Shown: in pieces, positions 12,640 to 25,275 of the stretch
How the letters are laid out: every line of letters begins with the position of its first letter
How positions within the stretch are numbered: the first letter of the stretch is position 1
Assembly (NCBI GenBank): GCA_916613615.1
Contig: OU744724.1
Location: forward strand, 22,678,171 to 22,742,170
Length of the DNA: 64,000 nucleotides
Source: Steromphala cineraria
Taxonomy: Eukaryota > Mollusca > Gastropoda > Trochida > Trochidae
Direction of reading: 5' to 3'
Notes under the pieces: generated by a model
Databases searched by the model: none
What the model saw: the letters and a program-made list of their open reading frames with translations, nothing else
What the model was told of the DNA's origin: nothing
Program-made: the position numbers and the translations under genes

Positions 12640-13065
12640 CATATGAGACCAATATCCCAGAGATTTGCAGAAATTAGAGAAGCAAATTGACATTTAGTCT
12701 GAATACGTGACAAGCTTTCGAGGGGATGGGTCATCGGCATTTCTCAAACTGGGAGATATAAACCAACAGGATCACCAGGAAAGCAAGATCTGACATTTGT
12801 TCTTCTGTCCAAATATCCAATATTTACACTGGGTGCTATCCTGATGAGACCCACACTATCGTGACGGTATATCTCGTCTTCCTCGGCTTATGTTGCCCAG
12901 TCTTGTCTGATGTTGTCTGTGTTGATGGATTTCTCTATGTGGCAACTAATTGCTCCGCTGGGAATAACTATCAAAATTTCAAGCAAATACTTTGTAACAT
13001 TCACTGAAGTTATGGGCTATGTGAGATCCTATGGCCCTGTATTTTGATGATTATGTATAAGATAT
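12640..13065. repeat. Most conserved block of the array unit (copy 1)
   Basis: This ~420-bp block is almost identical in all units (also 20540-20960, 28725-29160, 33370-33501 continued at 39611-39920, and 46095-46525), while flanking parts of the units differ by many indels. It contains a plus-strand open frame with a hydrophobic start. In this copy the frame is broken by an extra T at ACTTTGTAAC. Constraint or recent gene conversion could explain the similarity. Confidence 0.7.
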
Positions 13066-14323
13066 AACAGGTGATTTATCATTGACAAAAATTGCAACGG
13101 GATACTTCGTCATTTTATGAAAATCACTTTTTCTGTAAGATATTCTGTAGTTGGGTTCAACTGAGGTTGCTGCTTGGTGAAAGTTTATATGTAGTTGTTC
13201 AATCAACCTTTTCTTCAATAGAAAGGTCTTTGGTCTATGTTCAGAAGTCATGATAAAAAAAGCTTTTGTAGTTGTTGACATGATATGAAGACTGAAGAGC
13301 TTTTACGTCCAACACTTTGGGATGATTATGTCACCTGATTGTGAATAGAGTACTGAAAGGTTAAGTTCAGGTTGTCAACTTAAGTGTTTATAAGACAGTT
13401 ATACTTTTTGTTGGTCAATTATTTGTTCTCCCAAACCAAAAATATTTTTACTGATTGCAAATCTATGTTAGAATCAAAATTGCAATTCTTTAGTATGGTG
13501 TGGTCATGTACCTTTACAAACACTTCAGTTGCAAAAGTCTTGTTATTCTGTCATTGGGTTGTTAACCAAGATCTGATCATCAAATGCATTAATCTTCTTT
13601 TTTTTCAGAACAATGAAGACAAATATGTTAATCTATTTCTTTAAAGAGCACATTCACACCTAAGAGTTGATTTTACGTTAAAACTGTAACCTTTAAGTAT
13701 CATAATTGCCTTTAGATAACAAACAGCCAGGATAAAACTCCAATTCCATGAACATTTCTTTGAAAGTGATAGATGGTGTATTCCGGAGCATCTTGTGCTT
13801 TCTATTAAATCAATGTCTTTCCTATATAAACATTCTGTATAAAATCAAACATGTTCTAGAAATCAGATATAAGAACTTATGTTAGTGCATTGGGTGTACT
13901 TGTCTCCATGGTGATTTATGATATTAAAATAAGGTGAAATAAGCAGGAAATAGTTACCAGGAAAAACTTATACAAGGGTTTAAAATGGATTTGAAAACTC
14001 AGAAAAAGAATATAATCTGTCTATTCTAGAATTGATATTAACTTAAACTTTTACCATCTGTAGCAGCGCTGGAAGACTTGCCCGTCCTTTGAGACTACAG
14101 TAAGGTGTCCTTCAGTTTAAAAGAAATGATTTTAAGGTACAAACTAAATTGAGACTCCAGTTTGAATGGATCGAGTCCCACTCACACATTTGATATTGCT
14201 TTATAACAGTTATGTAAAATTTTGGTCAATTCAAAAACAACAACCTTGGACTACATGATCATCTTGATGTAAAAGTTTACAGCATGTGACATTATGTATG
14301 GGAGAATTGGTAATATGATTATC

Positions 14324-14683
14324 CTCTGATCGGTCCACGTGACCCTGAATAAATACTGATATCACCCTCTTGAGTGGGATAATAAAAGATTTATACCCCG
14401 GCACCTAAAAAGCATGAAAAAAGCAATGCATATTGAGCGTCTTGAAATGTACAATGTATGTTACCTCGAACACATGATCAAGCTGGTTACTTTTGATCAA
14501 CCGATATGTAGCTATGCACAAACTATAGTAAAACGACTTAGGAAGTTCCTACTCTTTATCTTCATATTATATGCGTTTTGATTAAACATTTGGTAAGATA
14601 AATTCGTTATACCATTCAGAGGCAGGGTACACAGGAGATATCCACCTCTCTCCAAGCCCGCCTCTGAATGGTATAACTTATAT
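14324..14683 (+). mobile_element. Foldback element with 3' hairpin (copy 1, in unit 1)
   Basis: About 360 bp, over 90% identical to 50212-50570. It opens CTCTGATCGGTCCACGTGAC and ends in a hairpin with 17-bp arms TTATACCATTCAGAGGC (14607-14623) and GCCTCTGAATGGTATAA (14660-14676). Units 2 and 4 lack it: there GATTTGGTAAG runs on directly to the T-rich tract before ATTTCAGG/ATTTCAAG. The loop orientation is opposite to that of the other copy. Confidence 0.85.
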
Positions 14684-15519
14684 TATATTTATTTTGTAAT
14701 TTTATTTCAGGTATTGAACATTGAACATTGTCACAGGAAAACATTTGGTATTGTAAATGGACTGTACTATTGAATCAAGATTGTGGCTGGATAAAACCTG
14801 ACTAGATGGCTGCATGATTATCCTGATAAGACAGAATATGACTATCTATCATGAGAAATGGTTGATTGATGAGATGAAAAACATTAACTGGAAACGCCAA
14901 AGGTGATATCCTTGCTAAATATTTATTGCCAATAGGATACTGCAAGTGTTATTTCTATGTAGATATATGAATATTACAACATTGTCCTTTCCACATTACA
15001 TCTTAGAAATATATTCCTAACATGTGTTTTGAATAAAGGCCTTATCGTTCTGGAGAATAATTCATGTTCTAACCAAATGATGTATACATAAAATAGTGTT
15101 AGCTCTATGGAAAATGAGCATCTGATTTGTGTTTGATGTTACCCTATAGATCTGAGTCCCAACTACGGGTCTCATAAAGACAGATTATTGGAGTAAGACA
15201 CAATTATGGACATGATGAACTCCAGGACCATTGATCCAGATTTATTGACTTAACATCCATACAGGATAGAAGCTTGTAGATTTTATAGTTTTATATTAAG
15301 ATGACTGATTGGTTAATTTGTTCTGATATTTGTTTAGAAATCATTTTAGACTATGGTGCTATATAAAGGTCCACAGATTGAGATACAAATATAGACTGAA
15401 AACAGTCAAGTATAACAGTCAGAGCTTTGATTGATATAATTATTCCATAAGTATATGTACGGTGTGTTCTCATGCTGTAGCTTTACAGTACACTTGGATT
15501 CCATTACTGTAAGTATGTA

Positions 15520-16767
15520 CCGTATATGACCGGGTATAAGCCGACCCCGCATATAAGCCTACCCCCTTTCTCAACCCCCCAAATTCCAGTCAAAACCTAG
15601 TATCTCATGTATAGACCGACCCCCCTCTTCGCAGCTATATTTTGCTGACAGTAAGTCGATATGATGCCAGTTGCATTGAAACTAAAAGCTCATGAATCCT
15701 CAAATGACACGTTAATTTTATGATGATATTATTTTAAAAAACTATAAAATAAATTATAAGTGTTCACTTACGGTGTTTGTTGTTTGTTTTAATCATATTA
15801 CATATTATTCTCGACAAATTGTTAACGAACGACAGTCAACAACCTTTGGTGCATGAAGTGTTTGCTGGAAATGTGATATTTGTTACAAGCTTTTTCATTG
15901 GCTAAATTATGTAGGTCAACCAATCAGCAAGTCGGTTTAAAAAGATCTACGTAACATCAAACGTGGTCGTAATAATTTCATGACAACATTTTGTCGATAC
16001 AATATTAAATGTGTAAATATATCAGATTTTCTTACACGTTTTCTATATTTTATTATTTCAAAATTAATATGCAGTTAATTGAAATATTTGTGTATATAAA
16101 AGTCGAAGAATAACGATCAGAAATATAACTATGAGCAAACTATCATATAAGGAATGTTATTCGTTGTCACGAAATTACGATTGAAATTCAAAGTAATGTA
16201 AAACATCGTGCTTTCACGAGTGTATCTTTGATAAAGATTTGATTGAATTTCGATAAGATATGATTGATAAGTTTGGAAATATGTCTTATTAATACTTTAA
16301 AATGGACAACAAGTCTTTTGAAGTGATAACTCTTGATAATATTTGAAAAACCGGGTTTCAATTGCCGATCGTGGATGCGAGTGAAACCACATCGATCTGC
16401 CGAAATCTAACAGTACGTGAAGGTTGCTTGAATATATTTTCAACTTCCCGTTGCATATTAATATATCTTAATATATTTTTCAACTTCTCTTTGTATATTT
16501 TCATTAAAAACAACAACACAACAAAAATATTTTTATTTTACAAGTTCAATATAGAAATGACCTCGATGATTATCTTATCTTATCTTATCTTATCTTATGT
16601 TACTTCCTGTGTAAACATCGACTCGCTAACTCGCTGGGCTGACGATACTCGTGCTTATCACTTGATTTTTTTCATCTGCAACATATAACTCAGGTATAGA
16701 CCGACCCCCCTCTCTGACCCCCTAATTTCTGGTGTCAAATTCTCGGCTTATACCCGGTCATATACGG
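15520..16767. mobile_element. 1248-bp TIR element with TA target duplication
   Basis: A perfect 25-bp terminal inverted repeat begins CCGTATATGACCGGGTATAA. Subterminal CCGACCCCCCTC blocks are also inverted. TA lies on each side (15518-15519 and 16768-16769). Unit 2 shows the intact site GTATGTAGTGCC at about 24565. A (TTATC)n run lies inside at 16571-16598. The plus-strand open frame 16362-16688 has no transposase-like features. The TA duplication suggests Tc1/mariner/pogo mobilisation; the superfamily is inferred. Confidence 0.9.
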
Positions 16768-17978
16768 TAGGTGCCAAAATAACTCAAACTCAAGAACATG
16801 CCTATTTTTCTATAAAGTAAACTAACTGACTTCACCTTTGGACAAAGCCAATGTCTGTTCAGACTCAATCCAGCAGTGACATTTTTCATTCTTAACTTCT
16901 TCTCCAAAACTGCTGTGCTCCAAAACCTGAATCTTGTGGAGAGGTATTGCACCTTGGGGATCTAAGTTTGATACTTGTGATTTACACTGAACTGGCAGCT
17001 CAATGTGAAAAGTAATCCAGGACAAGTTTCCAGATAATGATCACATTAAGGGTTCGCGGTATTATCGATAAATATGTATATCATTGCAATACAGAAACAA
17101 TGTGATATGAATCAGTACACACTTCTGAGAATATCCAATATAAAGAATGTTTTAAATCGAGCCATTTTCATCTCAAATTGCCAAAAAACCCAACCTTATA
17201 AAAGCTGTTTGAAGAAAAAGTTCTTTACAAAGTGTGAAGTTTTGCTGTGAAATAGTTCAATTATGTAAACAAATCATAAACATTGAGTGAAAATATCTCT
17301 TTTTAATACGGCTCATAGCTGAGGACTGATGGTTGTCTTGACACTCATATTTAGATAGGATAGCATGCACATTCTTGAATAAAGGAAGTGCCAATTAATT
17401 GCAATACACTTTTCTGTATGGAAATATATTGCATTATAGAAATGAAGAACAATGCTCATCCTTAGATCACTTTATTATACAAAACTAATTATTTAAAATA
17501 GTCGGTGGGACAGTTCAAGGCAATTCTTTTCTTCATCTCTTGATTAACATGCCTCTGAAAGAAGATAACATAATTCAATAGTAAAGACTCTTGGACTTTT
17601 TGTATCTTTTGAAATAAAACATTGACAAGGGCAACTGTAATGTACACATATTGATAAATGTACATGTAACCTAAAAAATGTTTAATTTTTATTAAGCTAA
17701 ATGTGTCTATTACCTATGCTATGAATATAAATATAGGCTATTTATGAATATTGAATTATATTATAATATGATGTAGATGAGAATCTAGGATGATTCTCAG
17801 ATTCCCTATTTGATGTTCTCCTCTCAATGGGCAGTAGACTAGGGGGTCTCACAAAGACCAACAACTGGCTGTAGATGAAGATATTCTCTGAAATTGATCA
17901 GTAAATGTATTCAGATTGAGAGATTTTCTTCATATCCATGTATTTGCTTTAGCTGACGGAAACGGAAAAACTCTTTTT

Positions 17979-18208
17979 ATGCCCCATATTGTTTTTCACC
18001 TGTCCGTCTGTCCGTCCGTCCGTCTGTCCGTTTGTCCACAAAATTTTTTAACCTTGGTCATAACTTTTGATTGGTCAGAGCTAGGTCTTTGATACTTGAT
18101 CCCTTGTGATGAGACCTTTCAGATGACACCATGACATTTGACCTTGTGACCTTGACCTTGACACAGCGAGCAGGATGCATCCGGAAATTCGTGTTTCACA
18201 AACACATC
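17979..18208 (+). mobile_element. GTCCGTCCG/TGACCTTGACC repeat inserted in unit 1
   Basis: In unit 2 AACTCTTTTTTTGTTATAG is continuous (about 26115). In unit 1 about 230 bp lie between CTCTTTTT and TTTTTTGTTATAG: ATGCCCCATATTG, a TGTCCGTCTGTCCGTCC run and GTGACCTTGACCTTGACAC. This is another repeat type I associate with bivalve genomes. Confidence 0.8.
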
Positions 18209-21200
18209 TTTTTTGTTATAGAAAGACTTCAGTACTATTTGTTTTACAACTTTTTTTGGACACAATGATTATGTTTTATTGTTTGTAATCAGACAGTAGT
18301 TAAGTCGATATTGCAAAATTTCCTTTTTTTATATCTTGATATTTACTAATCAGTTGTGACTCACAAAATTTTTTATGAGGAAATCAGAAAACATAATAGC
18401 AATCCATGAATATTATTGGTTTTGACTGTAGTTTGTGTAATTTACTCTGAAGTTTATTGTAGACAAGGCTTCTTTGTGATCAACTACTTGTATTTTATAT
18501 CTACCATGATTACTTGCTGTTCTTTTACTATATGATGAGAAAAATCATGTTTCAGTTGGATGATATTGTGTGGGTTGCCCTCGATATTTTTTACATGTTT
18601 GTTTGCTCATATGTATCTTGCGTTAACAGTAATGTAGAAAATCTTAAATTTGATAAAAGTATTTCTGAATTGAAGACTTGTTTGGGATCCTGGAACAAAC
18701 TCTACATACAATTAGTGGCCATGGCTTTACTGTAAATACCACATTTGAGGACAACAGAAGGAAATGAATATAAGGACAAGACGTGTGTAATATATATGAT
18801 AAGTTATTCTTACAATGTCATGGAAACAAGCAAGAAAAGATGTTTCAGTGAAAGGGCTAAATGATTAAAGGGAAATTTATGTTCTTTAAAAAAAATGAGA
18901 AATAAATCCTGACATCTGTTTCTTGAAAATTGATAATTTCAACCAAGTTAAAAAGTATCAAAGCCTGTTGAGCAACAAAGTCAATGGCTTTTGCTTTGCA
19001 AGGATGAAAAATCTATTTAAAGTTCCACATGTAAGTGACCATGTCAATCACCAGAGTTCATGAAAAAGCTACCTCCAGATAATTACGAATCATTATTACA
19101 TAGGGAGGATTTATCATCTAGCCCAGCCAAACAGGCTCATCATTTATAATCATCTTGTAATACTGCATTCTCTGTTCTTTATCAATCAATATTATCATGA
19201 TGTTTATCAAAGTTTTTCAAAATCTGCACAAGATTCCTTTATATTATAAAAGTAAAAATTTATGGAAATATTGTTTTTGTTGGCTATCATAAAGTCATTA
19301 TGATTAATTACATGGAAGTGTTATGCATGCAAAGCTGTTATTTATTTGGAAAGGATTCAAGCAAAACATTTAATCACCGAAAAGACTAGTTTAGGGATTT
19401 CCAGCTAATGAAAGACTTTGAAATTCTCATTGTTGTTAATTCACGCAGTTTGAATTATCTCCAAATAACAACACAGTCAATTCCAGTCCCCTCTGTTAAA
19501 CAACTTCAAAGCTAATGTTTGGCCACATAGACATTAAACATTCTTGCATCTTCAACTAGGCTCAACTGTGAAAGAAACTTTGACCAGTTTTCATCATGAA
19601 TAGATCTTGATTGATGATAAGATTTCCTCTGTGGTAGTTGATCCCATCACATGCTGTTACGTTCTTTCTTTTTAATTTGTGAGAATGCTGGAGTTAAAGA
19701 AGCCTCAAGCTAAATAGTGATGCACAGCAGGATAGTTTCTTCTGTTTTTTACTTTGTGCTGCTTAAACCTTTTCTCTGATTGAAAATCGTGTCTGGCAGA
19801 GAGTGGGGTTTGCTGAAACGAGTGTTTTAAACTGAAAGGTAGTCACCTGGTTTACATTCAAACAAACAACTAAACTACAGGAGTTTCCCTGTTATGATAT
19901 AATTGATTTCATACTTGAGTGTTTTTACTATTTGGAAGTTGAAGAACTAACCTAGAGTTATTTAAGAAACAGAGTAGCTTCAACCGTCATGAGTTTTGTT
20001 GTAAAGAATAATTTGCCCTGGTGTTAATCAGTTAAAGTGCAAGGCTGAAGAGAGTAATGTTGAAATTAGTTCAGGGTCAAACTGTACTTTTAAAAGACAG
20101 GTAGTATTTTCTTTTCAATTTCCTTCTCAATTTCCCAGAACCTTTAGTGTTGAGCAATTGACATTTGAGTTATTTAACAATGAATAACCTGTGTGTGTTT
20201 GAATTGGGAAGTTTATCATTTCAGCAATATTTCCAAAATCAAAGTAATTATTCTTTCAAGACCACAAAAACTTTGCAATATTGATAGATATATTACTTTT
20301 TAGTAAGAACCTTTTAGATGTGATAAATGTGCAATATTATATAAAACCATTAATTCATTTACAATTTCCTGCTATCAAAGAGCATGCCATGTTTTCCTCG
20401 GTTGTACATATGATGCTATTTATCATGATCCAGTTCCTTGTTTGTTCCAAACGACCATGGAATTGTAACACACTCCGAATAATACAAGAACACACTTACA
20501 GATATAAATTGATTTCAATAAAAATATTATGTCCATAATCATATGAAACCAATATCCCAGAGATTCGCAGAAATTAGAGAAGCAAATTGACATTTAGTCT
20601 GAATACGTGACAAGCTTTCGAGGGGATGGGTCATCGGCATTTCTCAAACTGGGAGATATAAACCAACAGGATCACCAGGAAAGCAAGATCTGACAGTTGT
20701 TCTTCTGTCCAAATATCCAATATTTACACTGGGTGTTATCCTGATGAGACCCACACTATCATGACGGTATATCTCGTCTTCCTCGGCTTATGTTGCCCAG
20801 TCTTGTCTGATGTTGTCTGTGTTGATGGATTTCTCTATGTTGCAACTAATTGCTCCGCTGGGAATAACTATCAAAATTTCAAACAAATACTTTGTAACAT
20901 TCACTGAAGTTATGGACTATGCAAGATCCTATGGCCTGTATTTTGATGATTATGTATAAGATATAACAGGTGATTTATCATTGACAAAAATTGCAACGGG
21001 ATACTTCGTCAATTTATGAAAATCTCTTCTTCTGTAAGGTATTTTGTAGTTGGGTTCAACTGAGGTTGCTGTTTGGTGAATGTATTTATGTAGTAGTTCA
21101 ATCAATCTTTTCTTCAGTAGAAAGGTCTTTGGCCTATGTTCAAAAGTCATCATAAAAAAAGCTTTTGTAGTTGTTGACAGGATATGAAGACTGAAGAGCT

Positions 21201-22802
21201 TTCAAGTCCAACACTTTGGGATAATTATGTCACCTGATTGTGAATAGAGAACTGAAAGGTTAAGTTCAGGTTGTCAACTTAAGTGTTAAGGACAGTAGTA
21301 CTTTTTGTTCGTAAATTAATTGATCTCACAAACCAAAAGTAATTTTACCAATTATAAATCTATGTTAGAATCAAGATTGCAATTCTTCAGTATGGAAAGT
21401 TCATGTGTGGTGATGTACCTTTACTAACACTTCAGTTGCAAATTAAAATCTTGTTTTTCTGTCATTGGGTTGTTAACCAAGATCTGATCATCAAATGCAT
21501 TAATCTTCTTTTTTTTACAGAACAATGAACACAAATATGTTTATCTATTTCTTTAAAGAGCACATTCACACCTAAGAGTTGATCTTACGTGAAAACTGTA
21601 ACCTTTTAGTAACATAATTGCTTAAGATAACAAACAGCCAAGATAAAACTCCAATTCCATGAAGATTTCTTTGAAATTGATAGATGGTGTATTCCGGAGC
21701 ATCTTGTGCTTTCTATTAAATCAACGTCTTTCCTATATAAACATTCTGTATAAAATCAAACATGTTCTAGAAATCAGATATAAGAACTTATGTTAGTGCA
21801 TTGGGTGTACTTGTCTCTCTGGTGATTTATGATATTAAATAAGGTGAAATAAGCAGGAAGTGGTTATCATGAATAACATATACAAGGGTTTAAAATGGAT
21901 TTGAAAAACTCAGAAAAAGGATATAATCTGTCTATTCTAGAATTGATATATATATAGAACTATTACTTTCTGTAGCAGGACTTGAGGACTTTCACATCCT
22001 TTGAGACTTCAGTAAGGTGTCCTCTAGATTAAAAAATAATAATTTTAAGGTACAAACTAAATTGACATTCCAGTTTGAGTGGATCAAGTCCCACTCACAA
22101 ATTTGGTATTGCTTTTTTAACAGTAATGTAAAACTTTGGTCAATAAAAAACAATAACTTTAAGCTACATGATCATCTTGATGTAAAAGTTTACAGAATGT
22201 GACATTATCTATGGTAGATTTGGTAAGCTTATTATTATTTAAAAAAAAATTATTTCAGGTATTGAACATTGAACATTGTCACAGGAAAACCTTTGGTATT
22301 GTAAATACAATGTACTATTAAATCAATATTGTGGCTGGATAAAACCTGACTAGATGGCTGCATGATTATCCTGATAAGACAGAATGTGACTATATGTCAT
22401 GAGAAATGGTTGATTGGTGTGATAAAAAACATTAACAGGAAAAGCCAAAGGTGATATCCTTGCTAAATATTTATTGTTAAAATGATATTGCAAGTATTAT
22501 TTCTATGAAGATATGTGAACTTTACAACATTGTCCTTTCCACATTATATTTTAGAAATATATTTCTAACATGTGTTTTGAATAAAGGCCTTATCGTTCTG
22601 GAGAATAATTCATGTTCTAACCAAATGATGTATACATAAAATAGTGTTAGCTCTATGGAAAATGAGCATCTGATTTGTGTTTGATGTTACCCTATAGATC
22701 TGAGTCCCAACTACGGGGTCCCATAAAGACAGATTATTGGAGTAAGACACAATTATGGACAAGATGTACTCCAGGACCATTGATCCAGATTTATTGACTT
22801 AA

Positions 22803-24309
22803 ACGGCCAGTTCGAGCGGGTATTTTTTGTTCCACAAATATTCGGGAGGGAATTCCCTTTTGCACACAACACGTCAAAGTTTATATATTCGATTTTTTTT
22901 CGATTTTTTTATGGTTATAACTATGTAAAATTTGGTAATTAGTTCTAATCCGCCCTTCAAAACAAAAAAATAGCGAAAATAATCAAAGCTACTGACAAGC
23001 ACTTCGAGCGGTGTATTTTTTGTGGAAACAACATTCAGGAGGACTTTCCTGTTATCTAATATACGATTTTTACATGATTATTTCACACTTAATTTCAAAT
23101 ATGTTCATGAGGTTATCATTTCAGTTGTTCATGATTTAACAATTTGACAAATAATAAAATGTATCGCCAAAACAAACAAAAACATCGTGAAATGAAGCCA
23201 ATCATCGGAGCTACGAGCGTGAGATGCATTACTGGCATTTACTGCCACAAAACATTGTCTTTACTGGTAACTTTTATTATGAATCACGTGTAAACATGTC
23301 CCTCTTCCATCAATCAATTTTTTTCTTGATTTACTCAATAAATTAGCATGATACAGTACATTTGTTTTCTCAAAATGCTAACAATTCAAAATGGCGGAGG
23401 AAAGCCGATCGAACTCGAAACGCTGATCATGGCTGGCGGCCACTAGGATTATTGTCAGCTGATTGTTTGGTCGGTGTGGTAGTTACTTGGATGTTTATAT
23501 TGTAAGAGATTTGTTAATAATGTTTGCATAAGAAAATATGACAGACAGACAGATTGTTTATTGAAATCTACATATGACACCTAAAATGGCTAGGCTCAAT
23601 CAATATGACACTGAGAAGAAAAGTTGATTCGCATCGGCTTTTGAATAAATAAAAAATTTGTAAGCGTTGCCGAACTCCCAATTATACACAGTACGTTTTG
23701 CACTTTTCCGAACATAAAAACTTCATGTGAATTAAGATTTATTTCTGAAATTTTTTTATTTACTATGAATGAGGTTGTGCGAACTGCGAAGTCGAGGGCG
23801 ACCGCGATAGTACGATGGAAATTCGCATGCGAGTAGACAAGAGAGAAATGTCAAGCGGATTTATTTGGGAGTCATTGCCCCGCAATGAAATAACCTGCAA
23901 TCTACAATAAATTTACGGATTTTTAACTGGATAAACATTTTAAAATTTGCTTTACAATCATGAGTTAACATGTCACTGCAAGAGGCCTAAATGCAACGGA
24001 TTTTACTGTTTACTGACAAAGATTTTTCAAAGGATGAAATGACCCTTTTACACATATAACCATGTAAATTCCATGATATTAACGTAGGCCTAGTGACTGT
24101 TTTTAAAAAACGAAGGGCCAATGTCGAATTTTGATGGGCACTGAAAACATAGGTCCCACCCAGAATTATCCCTGCAGACTACATTGCATTATGGGAAGGG
24201 ACATTTCTCATTCTATTTATAGATCTGTTAAACAAATGACGCGCTGTGTCTAAAAATAGCTTCGTTAGCAGTTTAAGCTTATCGGTGAAAGCGTGCTCGA
24301 ACGGGCCGT
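22803..24309. mobile_element. 1507-bp element with TTAA target duplication
   Basis: The ends are ACGGCCAGTTCGAGCG and, reversed, ACGGCCCGTTCGAGCA. TTAA flanks both (22799-22802 and 24310-24313). Units 1 and 4 show the empty site TTGACTTAACATCCATACAG (about 15246 and 41727). An internal direct repeat of the subterminal motif (TTCGAGCGG..GTATTTTTTGT) lies at 23003. A relative of its interior is at 61885-62190. There is no long open frame, so it is non-autonomous. TTAA suggests the piggyBac or Kolobok type. Confidence 0.9.
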
Positions 24310-24718
24310 TTAACATCCATACAGGAAAGAAGCTTGTAGATTTTATAGTTTTTTGTTTAGATGACTGATTGGTTGTTCTGATATTTGTTTAGAAATCATT
24401 TTAGACCAAGGTGCTTTGTAAAGACAGATTGAGATACAAATATAGACTGAAAACAGTCAAGTATAACAGTCTGAACTTTGATTGACATAATTATCCCATA
24501 AGTATATGTACAGTATGTTCTCATGCTTCAGCTTTACAGTACACTTGGATACCTTAACTGTAAGTATGTAGTGCCAAAATAACTCAAACTCAAGAACATG
24601 CCTCTTTTTCTATAAAGTAAATGAACTAACTGGCTTCAACTTTGGGCAATGCCAATGTCCATTCAGACTCAATCCAACAGTGTCTTTGTAGGCATTTTTC
24701 ATTCTCGACTTCTTCTCC

Positions 24719-25275
24719 AAAACTGCTGTGCTCCAAAACGTGAATCTTGTGGAGAGGTATTGCACCTTGGGGATCTAAGTTTGATCCTCTCGTGATTTAC
24801 AGGACTGGCAGCTCAATGTGAAAAGTAATCCAGGACAAGTTTCTAGCTATGATCATATTAAGGGTGCGCATGCGCATGCAGTATTATTGATATATCGGTA
24901 TATTGCAATACAGGAACAATGTGATATGAATCAGTACACACTTCTGAAATATCCAATATAAAGAATGTTTTAAATCAGACTATTTCAGTCTATAATTGGC
25001 AAGAAAAAACAAACCAAATAAAATCTGACTGTGCTACAAAACCTGAATCTTGTGGGGATCTAAGTTTGATCCTCTTGTGATTTACAGAACTGGCAGCTCA
25101 ATGTGAAAAGTAATCCAGGACAAGTTTCCAGCTTATGATCACATTAAGGGTTGGCGGTATTATCGATATATATGTATATCATTGCAATACAGAAACAACG
25201 TGATATGAATCAGTACATACTTCTGAAAATATCCAATATAAAGAATGTTTTAAATCGAGCCATTTTCATCTCAAA
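24719..25275 (+). repeat. Local ~285-bp duplication in unit 2
   Basis: CTGTGCTCCAAAACGTGAAT through AATATCCAATATAAAGAATG (24719-25003) recurs at 25026-25275, including GGCAGCTCAATGTGAAAAGT and CCAGGACAAGTTTC. Units 1 and 4 have one copy each. The first copy also has an alternating GTGCGCATGCGCATGC run at about 24862. Confidence 0.8.

Larger units (their letters stand above)
10450..18910 (+). repeat. Tandem array unit 1 (long type, 8.46 kb)
   Basis: Starts at GACATCTGTTTCTTGA, the phase mark I use for each unit (10450, 18911, 26881, 31647, 44412). Without unit-specific insertions it is about 6 kb. Ordered landmarks shared with the other units are: GGCTATCATAAAGTCATTAT (10813), GGATTTCCAGCTAATGAAAG (10928), CGGTAGTTGATCCCAT (11155), the highly conserved block 12640-13065, ATTCCGGAGCATCTTGTGCT (13780), CTTATCGTTCTGGAGAATAA (15042) and GGTCTCACAAAGACCAACAA (17844). 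It carries more insertions than any other unit. No coding gene could be assigned. Confidence 0.9.

Noticed and set aside
13051..13281. Lys-rich minus-strand frame conserved in four of five units as a possible gene
   Set aside because: Differences between units are mostly replacement changes, unit 4 has a stop, and the start shifts with the length of an adjacent A/T run. This is what a chance frame in duplicated DNA looks like.
16362..16688. 108-codon frame inside the TA-flanked element as a transposase
   Set aside because: Low-complexity, Ile/Leu/Tyr-rich translation that crosses the TTATC microsatellite; no DDE or DNA-binding features.
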